Shown here piece by piece: positions 36,621-45,964 of a stretch of DNA of 64,000 bases. Below the pieces are notes generated by a model, which made no database searches, was not told the DNA's origin, and saw only the letters and a list, made by a program, of their open reading frames with translations. The position numbers were made by a program, and so were the translations under genes. Within the stretch, counting starts at the first letter, position 1; the number at the start of each line of letters is the position of its first letter. Location of the stretch: assembly GCF_014699005.1 (NCBI RefSeq), contig NZ_JACWZY010000033.1:1-64000 (forward strand), written 5' to 3'. This DNA is from Spirosoma profusum. Its GTDB lineage: Bacteria; Bacteroidota; Bacteroidia; Cytophagales; Spirosomataceae.

Positions 36621-37738
36621 CATCCTTCCTTCATGATTGAGCGATACGTTTCGCGCAGGAAGATGATAATAATGGATAAAAATAAACCGACGGCGATACC
36701 TGCCTGTAGTCCCAGTGAGGCTTTTATTTCTTTATACAATGGGAAAGCCACCGGTTCGATGATCGTAAACAGCGGGGTTTCCCGAATGAGTGACAGACGC
36801 ATATTGTCGGCCTGTTGAAGAGCTGTGTAGTACAGCGTAGTCAGGAAGCTCGAGTTGCGGGTTAATTTGGTTTCCGTAATACGGGCTTGTGCCACAACGA
36901 CCTGCTGATTCTGGTCGAGGTACTGAGCCAGTCGGTTTTCGGTGCCAGATAAAATCCTCGCGATGGAGTCGGCCCGTGTGTTTAGCAGGTCGTACATCTC
37001 GCGGGTTTTCTTGGTTTGTTTCCGTTGATAATCCTCCTCAATCGTTTGGAGGTGTGTCGTCAGAAAGGATGCTGTTAGATGCTCGTCTTCCATCCCGCAA
37101 CTAAGCGTCATAAACGACGATTTGCGTTCGGGTTGTTTTACGGTGATTTCCTTAATAATGCGCGAATAAATCGTCGACATGGCGATTTGCTCTGTGCGGG
37201 AGTACTCGCTGGGTAGTTTCGCTCGATCGAAATAAAAGGCACGTAACGTATCATTATCTTCCCACTCTTTGTCGCGAATGCCGCTGTGGCGAATGTAGTA
37301 GTTTACCAGTAGCGTGTCTTTCCCGTTGATGGTATCGTGCTTCATGAGTGTCTTTTCCACCACCGGGCGCGACCGGGCATAAATGAGAAAGTTATCGCCA
37401 GAGAAAATGTTTGCATCTGGCGCTCCACCACCCAGGCCAAAAGCGCCTGCCAACTGACTCAGTTCGCCCAAGCCACCACTTGATGAACCACTGCCCAGGT
37501 TGAACATAATGGACGAGTTGTAAATAGGGGCTTGTTTGTGGGTTATGTCGAAAATAAAGCCAATTACGGCCCCAATACCAGTCAGTATCAGCAACAGTCT
37601 CCAGTTGCGTTTGGCTACGTCTTTCAACTTGAAGAGACGTAACACCACCGATTTCGGCGAGATCTGATCCGGTGGCAACGCACGCGATACGGTTGGTGGG
37701 TTGGCGGTGGTGGTTGTCGTTGAATTAGTTGGATTCAT
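36620..37738 (-). CDS. Wzz-like polysaccharide co-polymerase (chain-length determinant)
   Basis: This 372-aa inner-membrane protein has the polysaccharide co-polymerase layout: a short Pro/Thr-rich cytoplasmic start, TM1 at about 42-62 (LLLILTGIGAVIGFIF), a long periplasmic region with helices at about 220-300 that likely form coiled coils (LLNTRADSIARILSGTENRL), a Pro-containing stretch (EPVAFPLYKEIKASLG) and TM2 at about 343-362. There is no tyrosine-kinase domain. It would set chain length and connect to the OPX protein at 37756, 18 bp upstream. Confidence 0.88.
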   Translation of the reverse strand: MNPTNSTTTTTANPPTVSRALPPDQISPKSVVLRLFKLKDVAKRNWRLLLILTGIGAVIGFIFDITHKQAPIYNSSIMFNLGSGSSSGGLGELSQLAGAFGLGGGAPDANIFSGDNFLIYARSRPVVEKTLMKHDTINGKDTLLVNYYIRHSGIRDKEWEDNDTLRAFYFDRAKLPSEYSRTEQIAMSTIYSRIIKEITVKQPERKSSFMTLSCGMEDEHLTASFLTTHLQTIEEDYQRKQTKKTREMYDLLNTRADSIARILSGTENRLAQYLDQNQQVVVAQARITETKLTRNSSFLTTLYYTALQQADNMRLSLIRETPLFTIIEPVAFPLYKEIKASLGLQAGIAVGLFLSIIIIFLRETYRSIMKEG

Positions 37739-37755
37739 AGGAAAGAAAAGCCGTT

Positions 37756-40284
37756 TTAACGAACTCGGGTGATAACTAAAATGGTTGTGACCAGGGTTAA
37801 CAGCGAACCGGCTATACCAACTGTCGAATTCAGAATCTGCTGGGCCGTTAACGGAACGGATGTCTTCTTCGGAATAACGATTTCGGCACCGGGCTCAACA
37901 CGTGGATACACGTTAAAGAACATGAATTTACGTGTCCGGTCAACCGAACCATTTGCATAAATCACAAACGAGCGACGACGCTGCGACTTGGCCGTAAAAC
38001 CACCAGCGTTCGAAATGTAGTCCTGAAAATTCTGCCCAGAACGATATTTTACGGTGTTTGGCATTAATACTTCCCCCTGGATACGTACTGTTTCGAGCAG
38101 TTTAGGAATACGTAATATGTCGCCCTCCTGCACCATAATGTCTTCCGATGAGCCAGGTTTCGCCAGAATTTTCTTCAGGTTTATACCAATCGATTCCTGG
38201 CTATTGGCAGCAATGGTATCTGTTTCAACTGTAGACTGGGGGGTTGAAAGTCCATCTGCCAAGTCTTCACGCGCCTGTTTCCGACGAGTAATTTCATCTG
38301 GGCTCAACTTAACTAATCGTATCAACGTAGCACCTTCTATGTACGCCTGGGGTGTTAATCCACCAGCCTGACTGATCATATCTGAAACTTTCTGGTCTTT
38401 ACTACGTATCGGATAGGAACCGGGAATGATCACCTCGCCCTCTACGTTGGCATACGTTTGCACGAAATAGTTAGGTGATCTACGAACGACAACCTGATCG
38501 AAGGGTTCCAGAACGATCTTATTATCATCCGCGCTGAGCGATAAATCGCGATTGACATTGAATCGGAATACCTCAGCTGTCTGTGCAGAAACCGAACGGG
38601 GGTCTGCATCTTTTTTCCGGCGAATCACCTCAACCTGCGAGGCCGCTGCCGATTCTTTCAGACCGCCTGAACGTAGCAACGCATCATTCAACGTCATATT
38701 GACGATGTAAGGAATCTCTGTATTCACCAGGTTAACTTCGCCCTGCACGGAAACAGTGGCTCGTTCGGTCAGATCGAAGCGGGAAGCCACGATAATCTGA
38801 TCTTCGCGTTGCAGAGGTAGATCAGCTTCTGTACCAGCCAGAATATTGGCGAGGTTGACGGTAATGTTTTCCAGCGCCAGATCATCACGGGTCCGAACAA
38901 TATTAACCCGACCTGTAAACGCATCTCCTTTCAGTCCTTCGGCTGCCGTAATCAGTTGTTTCAGTGTTGGGCTATTGTCAAGCGAATACTGCCCTGGGCG
39001 GTACACAGCTCCTTCTATAGTCACCTGATTCTCAAAGCGGTCCAGCAGACGTTCAACCGTAACGAGGTCGCCATCCTGCATAGCGAACGTACCAAATTCA
39101 GAACGCGTTACGTCGACAACCTTAATTTCACGGTCGGTCAGCCGCGATACTTTTACCCGGTTTTTGTAAGCCTGAGCCGCGAAATCACCCGCGTAGAAAA
39201 GCAGCCGTTCCATGGTTTCGCCCGGTAACATTTCAAAAATATTGGGTCGTTTAACCGTCCCCGTTATTTCTACGTGCTGGATGAACGTAGTAAAGCGAAT
39301 GTTATCGTTGTCCTGCAAACGAATATCGTTACGTTGTGTACCGTTCAGCAAGTAGTCATAAAGATCGAGCGTAGCTGCAACCCGGTTGTTACGTATCAGC
39401 TGGACTTTGCGGAATGACCCCAGTTCGCTAGGACCTCCAGCCAGGTAAACGGCATTCAAAACCGTTGCCAGCGACGACATGGTATACGTACCAGGTCGAA
39501 CAGCATCGCCCGTAACCGTTACGCGAATACTACGAATTTGGCCACCCAGTGATACTTCCAGGAACGTGTTCTGTGGGCCATACGATGATTTACGCAGACC
39601 AACAAAACGTTTCGACAGACGCTCGGTCAAACGAACTTTCGCCTGCTCAATTGATAGCCCGGACACGAAAACCGGCCCAATACCAGTTCCCTGCGCAAAA
39701 TATACATTGCCATCGGGCGACACTTTCTGACTGAAATCGGTTTCTGTGTAGCCATACAGCTGAATATTCAACTGATCGCCAGGCCCAATAATGTAGTTAC
39801 GGGGGGTGGCGATGTTCATATTCTGCGTAAACGTTTGTTTTAGATTTGGATCGTTGAAGATTGAAAACCCAAACAATCGCCGACGGGTTGCTTCCTTTTC
39901 AAGACGTTGCGACCGTTCGGCTTCGGTTTCATTACCAAGCTGAACACTATCCGGTTTCGCCTGGATGGTTGTATCGGCAGGGTCAGCGAGCGCACGTCCA
40001 TCAGGAGCTGTTTGTATGTTCTGGCCAGCACTACCGTTTCGCTGATTAAGTTGCTGGCGAACGTTGGCTGGTAAATTGTTCGGATTCACGCCTGCTGGCA
40101 ATGACCGACCACCAGCACCCGATGGCAATCCCTGGGTAGAAGGAATAATCTGTGCCTGGGTTATCAGGCAAGCTGCCGAAAGTAATATTGTGACTATGCC
40201 CGCGCGAAACCACCGACTGGAAAATGCGGGAGGAGAAAGAAAATATTTTGTTGGAAAGTCGCGATAAATTGACGGATTTTGCAT
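37756..40284 (-). CDS. outer-membrane polysaccharide export protein (Wza/OPX, SLBB repeats)
   Basis: This 842-aa protein has a signal peptide at about 28-46 (ends ITQAQ). The poly-export domain at about 165-255 begins NYIIGPGDQLNIQLYGYTE, and several SLBB domains follow (VTVTGDAVRPGTYTM, VEITGTVKRPNIFEM, VTIEGAVYRPGQYSL, VSVQGEVNL, ANVEGEVIIPGSYPI, VRIQGEVLMPNTVKY). A membrane segment near the C-terminus (STVGIAGSLLTLVTTILVI) is common in the long Bacteroidota forms. It forms the outer-membrane exit and periplasmic conduit of the polysaccharide. It is the first gene of the - strand locus, so the promoter should lie in 40285-40535. Confidence 0.92.
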   Translation of the reverse strand: MQNPSIYRDFPTKYFLSPPAFSSRWFRAGIVTILLSAACLITQAQIIPSTQGLPSGAGGRSLPAGVNPNNLPANVRQQLNQRNGSAGQNIQTAPDGRALADPADTTIQAKPDSVQLGNETEAERSQRLEKEATRRRLFGFSIFNDPNLKQTFTQNMNIATPRNYIIGPGDQLNIQLYGYTETDFSQKVSPDGNVYFAQGTGIGPVFVSGLSIEQAKVRLTERLSKRFVGLRKSSYGPQNTFLEVSLGGQIRSIRVTVTGDAVRPGTYTMSSLATVLNAVYLAGGPSELGSFRKVQLIRNNRVAATLDLYDYLLNGTQRNDIRLQDNDNIRFTTFIQHVEITGTVKRPNIFEMLPGETMERLLFYAGDFAAQAYKNRVKVSRLTDREIKVVDVTRSEFGTFAMQDGDLVTVERLLDRFENQVTIEGAVYRPGQYSLDNSPTLKQLITAAEGLKGDAFTGRVNIVRTRDDLALENITVNLANILAGTEADLPLQREDQIIVASRFDLTERATVSVQGEVNLVNTEIPYIVNMTLNDALLRSGGLKESAAASQVEVIRRKKDADPRSVSAQTAEVFRFNVNRDLSLSADDNKIVLEPFDQVVVRRSPNYFVQTYANVEGEVIIPGSYPIRSKDQKVSDMISQAGGLTPQAYIEGATLIRLVKLSPDEITRRKQAREDLADGLSTPQSTVETDTIAANSQESIGINLKKILAKPGSSEDIMVQEGDILRIPKLLETVRIQGEVLMPNTVKYRSGQNFQDYISNAGGFTAKSQRRRSFVIYANGSVDRTRKFMFFNVYPRVEPGAEIVIPKKTSVPLTAQQILNSTVGIAGSLLTLVTTILVITRVR

Positions 40285-40535
40285 AATTTTAAGAAGTCGA
40301 ACAATCCTAGAAAGGGTTGGGACAAAGCTTTGTTAGTAACGTTATCCAGAGCCTTATAAGTACACACTACAGTTCAGTCGGCAAAGTAAGCGAACTTTTG
40401 TTGGATTATGAATACTTTTCTATTGTCCGGAGAGTTTTCGGACGTAGTGGTAGCATGGTATAACTATTCCGATGTTTGTGAAAACTAATAAAGCTCGTTA
40501 ATGGCTCATACCTGTTTATTTGTTATCCATTTTGT
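40285..40535. other. divergent promoter region of the polysaccharide locus and parE
   Basis: This 251-bp gap between divergent genes must hold promoters for both. I did not find a full TTTG-N19-TAnnTTTG in either direction; near-matches such as AACTTTTG and GATGTTTG are present on the + strand. No hairpin stands out. Confidence 0.45.
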
Positions 40536-42431
40536 ATGGCAGATTTGCTAAATCAACCCGTTCAGTACAACGAAGATAGTATCCGCTCACTCGATTGGCG
40601 CGAGCATATTCGCCTGCGTCCGGGCATGTATATTGGTAAACTCGGCGATGGGTCGGCCGCCGATGATGGTATTTATGTGTTGCTCAAAGAAACCATCGAC
40701 AACTGTATCGATGAACACGTAATGGGTCACGGTAAAGTCATTGATGTTCGCGTAACTGATCACCGTGTCGAAGTTCGTGATTTTGGCCGAGGCATTCCGT
40801 TGGGTAAAGTAGTTGAGGTCGTTTCTAAAATAAATACGGGCGGTAAATATGATTCGGGAGCCTTCCAGAAATCGGTTGGCCTGAATGGCGTAGGTACCAA
40901 AGCCGTCAATGCGCTGTCCAGTTATTTTCGGGTGCAGTCGTTCCGGGATGGACGTACCGTCTGGGCCGAATTTGAGCGGGGTGAACTCAAACATCAGGGT
41001 GAAGAAATAACCAACGAACGTAACGGTACATTGATTTGCTTCGAGCCGGATGATTCGGTGTTCAAGAACTTCCATTACATTCCGCAGTATCTGGAAAACA
41101 TGATCTGGAACTACTGCTATCTGAATGCTGGACTGACTATTTCGTTTAACAAACAGAAATACCTCTCACAAAACGGTCTGCTCGATCTGCTACGTAACAA
41201 AACAGACGAAGATTCGCTACGTTACCCGATTATCCACCTGAAAGGGCAGGACCTCGAAATTGCCCTGACGCACGGAAATCAATACGGGGAAGAATATTAT
41301 TCGTTCGTGAACGGCCAATATACAACCCAGGGCGGAACGCACCTGGCCGCGCTACGTGAAGCGTTTGTTAAAACGGTACGTGAACATTTCGGCAAAGATT
41401 ATGACCCCGCTGATATTCGTGGATCAATTATTGCGGCTATCAGTATACGTGTTCAGGAGCCGGTTTTTGAGTCGCAGACGAAAACAAAACTGGGCTCGAT
41501 CAACATGGCTCCGAGCTCCGATAGTCAGTCGGTACGTTCGTTTGTGCTCGATTTTGTGAAAGAACGCCTGGACGATTACCTCCACATCAATCCGTCGATA
41601 CGTGATGCGCTCAAAAAGCGTATCGAGCAGTCGGAACGGGAACGTAAGGAACTCGCCGGTATCAAAAAATTGGCCAATGATCGTGCCAAAAAAGCGAGTT
41701 TACACAACAAAAAATTACGCGATTGTCGCAACCACCTGCCCGATTCGAAAGCGGAAGATCGCTACCTCTCTACGTTATTTATTACGGAAGGCGATTCGGC
41801 CAGTGGCTCCATAACCAAGTCACGTAACGTGCAACATCAGGCGGTGTTCAGCCTGCGCGGAAAACCGCTCAACTGTTTCGGACTGACCAAAAAAGTGGTT
41901 TACGAAAACGAAGAATTTAACCTGCTCCAGCACGCACTCGATATTGAAGACGGCCTTGAAGGACTTCGCTACAATCGAATTGTTATTGCAACCGACGCCG
42001 ATGTAGACGGGATGCACATCCGGCTGCTTATGCTCACTTTTTTTCTTCAGTTTTTCCCGGATCTGGTACGTAATGGTCACTTGTACATTCTGGAAACGCC
42101 ACTTTTCCGGGTGCGAAATCCGAAAAACCACAAAGAAACCAGCTACTGTTATTCAGACGACGAGAAACAAAAAGCCATCAATAAACTAATGAAGGGCGGC
42201 AAAAAGGTGGAGATCACACGATTTAAAGGACTGGGTGAGATTTCGCCTGAAGAGTTTGGCCTGTTCATTGGCGAAAATATGCGTCTGGAACCCGTAATTA
42301 TGGAAAAGGAAACGTCGGTCCCGAAACTGCTCAGTTACTACATGGGCAAAAACACCCCTGACCGTCAACGCTTTATTATCGATAACCTACGTATCGAAAA
42401 AGATATAGACGAAGCTGCGCTAGTTGCTTGA
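40536..42431 (+). CDS. parE: DNA topoisomerase IV subunit B
   Basis: This 631-aa ATPase subunit of type IIA topoisomerase decatenates chromosomes together with ParC. The GHKL ATP site is visible as LKETIDNCIDEHV near 50, VRDFGRGIP near 82 and SVGLNGVGTKAVNALS near 112. The transducer follows, then TOPRIM with LFITEGDSASG near 420 and ATDADVDGMHIRLL near 490 (metal-binding D-x-D). The EGDSASGSITKSRN form and the FRVRNPK region match Bacteroidota ParE rather than GyrB. parC is not adjacent: the next gene is susC, behind a terminator. Confidence 0.93.
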   Translation: MADLLNQPVQYNEDSIRSLDWREHIRLRPGMYIGKLGDGSAADDGIYVLLKETIDNCIDEHVMGHGKVIDVRVTDHRVEVRDFGRGIPLGKVVEVVSKINTGGKYDSGAFQKSVGLNGVGTKAVNALSSYFRVQSFRDGRTVWAEFERGELKHQGEEITNERNGTLICFEPDDSVFKNFHYIPQYLENMIWNYCYLNAGLTISFNKQKYLSQNGLLDLLRNKTDEDSLRYPIIHLKGQDLEIALTHGNQYGEEYYSFVNGQYTTQGGTHLAALREAFVKTVREHFGKDYDPADIRGSIIAAISIRVQEPVFESQTKTKLGSINMAPSSDSQSVRSFVLDFVKERLDDYLHINPSIRDALKKRIEQSERERKELAGIKKLANDRAKKASLHNKKLRDCRNHLPDSKAEDRYLSTLFITEGDSASGSITKSRNVQHQAVFSLRGKPLNCFGLTKKVVYENEEFNLLQHALDIEDGLEGLRYNRIVIATDADVDGMHIRLLMLTFFLQFFPDLVRNGHLYILETPLFRVRNPKNHKETSYCYSDDEKQKAINKLMKGGKKVEITRFKGLGEISPEEFGLFIGENMRLEPVIMEKETSVPKLLSYYMGKNTPDRQRFIIDNLRIEKDIDEAALVA

Positions 42432-42458
42432 GAGGTATAGATATTTTCTGATTAATAC

Positions 42459-42492
42459 AAAAACGGCTACTGATTACCAGTGGCCGTTTTTT
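42459..42492 (+). terminator. Rho-independent terminator of parE
   Basis: The stem AAAACGGCTACT/AGTGGCCGTTTT, with one G-T pair and a loop of about 8 nt, is followed by T residues, 28 bp after the parE stop. Confidence 0.8.
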
Positions 42493-42688
42493 GTGAGCGA
42501 ACATTCACTACGTACTAAGGATAGAAAAATAGTATAGAAAAGGGTTTTTAAGTAATAAATATAAACTGAGTAGAAATACATGAATAATACCGTAGAAACA
42601 GAAAATTATAATTTTTCGTAAAATCATACAAATCAGTGATTGTTCAATATTTTATATACATACAAATGAGATATTTCGAAATAATATA

Positions 42689-42719
42689 TTGTTGAATATT
42701 ATTTATTGGCTTACTTTTG
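42689..42719 (+). promoter_or_regulatory. Bacteroidota-type promoter of susC/susD
   Basis: TTG (42689-42691), about 20 bp, then TACTTTTG (42712-42719) match the -33/-7 consensus of the Bacteroidota primary sigma factor. The AT-rich 42500-42761 region also serves as a 43-nt leader before the susC ATG. Confidence 0.65.
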
Positions 42720-42761
42720 CTGTATTAAAAGATTATTAAATCATTTCTTTCTTAACACTTC

Positions 42762-45700
42762 ATGAGAAAACTTCTATTGAGCACCTGGCTCTTGACGGTG
42801 CTTTTCTGTCTGCCTGTACTGGCGCAGGACGTTGCTATAAGTGGCCGTGTTACGTCCACTGAGGACGGCACCCCACTTCCCGGAGTAAGCGTACAACTCA
42901 AAGGGACAACGCGCGGAACTACCACCGATTCCGAAGGAAATTACCGAATAAACGCTCCAGTCAATGGCCGATTAGTATTTAGCTACATCGGATTCGCGTT
43001 ACTGGAGTCAGCTATCGGAAATCAATCTACGATTAACGTTACGTTGGCACCGGATGCCGCCAATCTGGACGAGGTCATTGTTACTACGTTCGGTACAGCC
43101 AAACGGGCATCGTTTACGGGATCTGCTGGTACGATCAACACGAATCAGCTTCAGAATCGTGTAACGACAAACATTGCTCAGGCACTTTCGGGAGCTATCG
43201 CCGGTGTGCAGACAACCGCCGGAAGCGGCCAGCCAGGAACTGCCCCAGATATCCGAATTCGTGGTTTTGGCTCGATTTCGTCGGGTAATGATCCGCTCTA
43301 CGTTGTAGATGGGATTCCATATTCCGGCTCGATTGCTAACCTGAGTCCGAACGACATTGAAAGCATTTCGGTCCTGAAAGACGCGGCTTCTACTGCGCTC
43401 TATGGTGCGCGGGCGGCCAATGGCGTTGTGGTAGTTACCACCAAAAAGGGCCAGAAAGACCGCAACTTGATCAATGTTCGCTACACGAAAGGTTTCAGCA
43501 CACGCGGGTTGGCCGAATATGATCGGGTAGGCGTATCGGAATATTATCCGCTGATGTGGGAAACGTATCGGAATAGCGTTGCCTATCGGGCTACCAATCC
43601 GGTATCTCTTTCAACCGCCAATGCGGATGCGACGAGGGGACTGATTGGCTTGGTTGGGTATAACGTATATAACGTACCGGACAATCAGGTAGTAGATGTG
43701 AACGGACAAATGAACCCGAACGCTCAACTCAGGTTTTCGCAGGATGATTTGAACTGGGAGAAGCCAATTATGCGGCAGGGAAATCGTGATGAAGTGAGCC
43801 TGAGTTTTGCGGGTGGACAAAATAAATCGGATTACTTCCTGTCGATGACGTACCTGAGCGATAAAGGCTATCTGATACGTTCTGACTATGACCGGTTTAC
43901 AGGTCGACTCAATATTAATTCGCAACTGAAACCCTGGATACGGGCTGGAGCAAATATTTCGGCAACGCTTACGAAGTCGAATCAGGCCGACGTAGCGAGT
44001 AGTACTACGTTCGTGAACCCGTTCTTCTTCTCGCGGAATATTGGCCCGATTTATCCGGTTTATGCCTATGACCCCAACAACGCAGGTCAGTTCCTGACGC
44101 TGCCCAATGGCAATCGGCGCTGGGATTATGGTAATCTGACGGCGCTGGGACTGCCTGCCCGACCTCAGTTTGGCGGACGGCATTCGGTAGCTGAAACGAC
44201 GCTGAACCAGAACTATTTCCGCCGTAACGTACTGGGCGCCCGGGGATATGCTGAGATTACGTTCCTGAAAGATTTCAAATTCACGGCCAACATCGGTACC
44301 GACATTACCAATCACAATGAATATACGTTCGGGAATCCTGAAGTTGGTGATGGTGCGCCGGCTGGCCGTGCCACGCACCAGTTCCAGAATATTTCCAGCT
44401 ATAACTTCAACCAGTTGTTGAACTACAACAAATCGTTTGGCAAAAATAGCTTTGACGTATTGCTGGGTCACGAAAACTTTCAGATTAACGACAACAACCT
44501 GGAAGGTTCTCGTTCTCAGTTGATTCTGGAAGGAAACTACGAGTTGGTCAACTTTACGACAACGACCAACCTGGCTTCGGTATACAACACACGTCGGGTG
44601 GAGGGTTACTTCTCGCGGATTAATTACGATTACGATCAGAAGTATTTCCTTTCGGCTTCGATTCGACGCGACGGTTCGAGTAAATTCTACAAGGATGTGC
44701 GCTGGGGTAATTTCTATTCGGTCAGCGGGGCCTGGCGTTTAGATCAGGAAGAGTTTGTTCGGTCAATTCCTTCCATCAGTTTGCTGAAATTGAGAGGCTC
44801 ATACGGGCAGACAGGTAACGATGGTGGCGGTAATACGGCGCAATTCGCGCTGGATAACACAATTAGCTACTACGCCTGGCAGCCGCTCTATAATCTGGGC
44901 TGGAACAACGCTTCGGAAGCCGGTATTTTACAATCGAGTCTGGGTAATACCAACCTGGCCTGGGAATCGAGCAATGCGTTCGACGTAGCACTGGAGTTCA
45001 GTCTGTTCAAAGGGCGCGTATCAGGTACGGTCGAGTACTTTGACCGCCAGTCGTCGAACCTGATTTTCGCGGTTCCTCTTCCATTATCGGCGGGTATTTC
45101 AACCGTTACCCGAAATATCGGAACCATGTATAACCGGGGTATCGAAATCGAATTAGGTCTCGAACCTGTACGCTACAAAGATTTCGTATGGCGTCTTGAT
45201 TTGAATGCGACGAAGTTGAAAAACCAAATCACGAAAATGCCTGCCGAAAATCCCGAAATCATCGACGGCACCAAGAAACTCGCCGTGGGTAGGTCAATCT
45301 ACGATTACTGGCTACGCGAATACAGAGGTGTTAATCCAGCTACTGGAGAGGCTCAGTACCAGGCGGCTTCCTTCGTAACGGGGAGCACGCGCGTAACGGA
45401 AGGCGGTGATACGTTGACGACTAATTTTAACAACGCTCGCTATCATTACAACGGCTCAGCCATTCCGGCTCTATCGGGTGGTTTCACTAATACGTTCAAG
45501 TACAAAGGCTTATCGCTGTCAGCGCTATTCGTGTATCAGTTAGGCGGAAAAACCTACGACGGTGCCTATGCTGCCCTGATGAGTTCGGGGGGGTATGGCA
45601 GTGCCAAGTCTGTGGATATCCTGAGACGCTGGCAGAAGCCGGGCGACGTAACGGACATTCCCCGGATGGACGCTGCCCGGACCTCTGATTTCGATGCACA

Positions 45701-45947
45701 GTCGGATCGTTGGCTCATCGACGCTAGCTACCTCAATCTTCGTGCGGTAACACTTTCATATGGTCTACCTACTACGTTGGCTAAGAAATTATTCCTCGAA
45801 AACGCTCAGGTTTACGTTAGTGCTGAGAATTTCCTTATCCTTTCCAAGCGCAAGGGAATGAACGTTCAGCAGACCTTTACGGGGGTAACCAGCAACGTAT
45901 TTAGCCCGGCTAAAAGCGTCGTATTAGGTATTTCATTCACACTTTAA
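42762..45947 (+). CDS. SusC/RagA-type TonB-linked outer-membrane protein
   Basis: This 1061-aa receptor has a signal peptide at 1-21 (ends VLAQ), a CarboxypepD_reg-like domain at about 24-105 (ISGRVTSTEDGTPLPGVSV, GTTTDSEGNYRI) and the SusC-type plug at about 120-230 with LYVVDGIPYSG, IESISVLKDAASTALYGARA and NGVVVVTTKKG. A large barrel follows, ending VVLGISFTL. It pairs with the SusD lipoprotein 17 bp downstream to import an oligomeric nutrient, often a glycan or peptide. No glycoside hydrolase or regulator is linked here, so the substrate cannot be guessed. Confidence 0.95.
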   Translation: MRKLLLSTWLLTVLFCLPVLAQDVAISGRVTSTEDGTPLPGVSVQLKGTTRGTTTDSEGNYRINAPVNGRLVFSYIGFALLESAIGNQSTINVTLAPDAANLDEVIVTTFGTAKRASFTGSAGTINTNQLQNRVTTNIAQALSGAIAGVQTTAGSGQPGTAPDIRIRGFGSISSGNDPLYVVDGIPYSGSIANLSPNDIESISVLKDAASTALYGARAANGVVVVTTKKGQKDRNLINVRYTKGFSTRGLAEYDRVGVSEYYPLMWETYRNSVAYRATNPVSLSTANADATRGLIGLVGYNVYNVPDNQVVDVNGQMNPNAQLRFSQDDLNWEKPIMRQGNRDEVSLSFAGGQNKSDYFLSMTYLSDKGYLIRSDYDRFTGRLNINSQLKPWIRAGANISATLTKSNQADVASSTTFVNPFFFSRNIGPIYPVYAYDPNNAGQFLTLPNGNRRWDYGNLTALGLPARPQFGGRHSVAETTLNQNYFRRNVLGARGYAEITFLKDFKFTANIGTDITNHNEYTFGNPEVGDGAPAGRATHQFQNISSYNFNQLLNYNKSFGKNSFDVLLGHENFQINDNNLEGSRSQLILEGNYELVNFTTTTNLASVYNTRRVEGYFSRINYDYDQKYFLSASIRRDGSSKFYKDVRWGNFYSVSGAWRLDQEEFVRSIPSISLLKLRGSYGQTGNDGGGNTAQFALDNTISYYAWQPLYNLGWNNASEAGILQSSLGNTNLAWESSNAFDVALEFSLFKGRVSGTVEYFDRQSSNLIFAVPLPLSAGISTVTRNIGTMYNRGIEIELGLEPVRYKDFVWRLDLNATKLKNQITKMPAENPEIIDGTKKLAVGRSIYDYWLREYRGVNPATGEAQYQAASFVTGSTRVTEGGDTLTTNFNNARYHYNGSAIPALSGGFTNTFKYKGLSLSALFVYQLGGKTYDGAYAALMSSGGYGSAKSVDILRRWQKPGDVTDIPRMDAARTSDFDAQSDRWLIDASYLNLRAVTLSYGLPTTLAKKLFLENAQVYVSAENFLILSKRKGMNVQQTFTGVTSNVFSPAKSVVLGISFTL

Positions 45948-45964
45948 GCTGCAACAACAAACTC

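Noticed and set aside
43611..44471. 286-codon - strand frame inside susC
   Set aside because: Antisense shadow of a clear SusC gene; its Ile- and Arg-rich composition is not protein-like and no homology is apparent.
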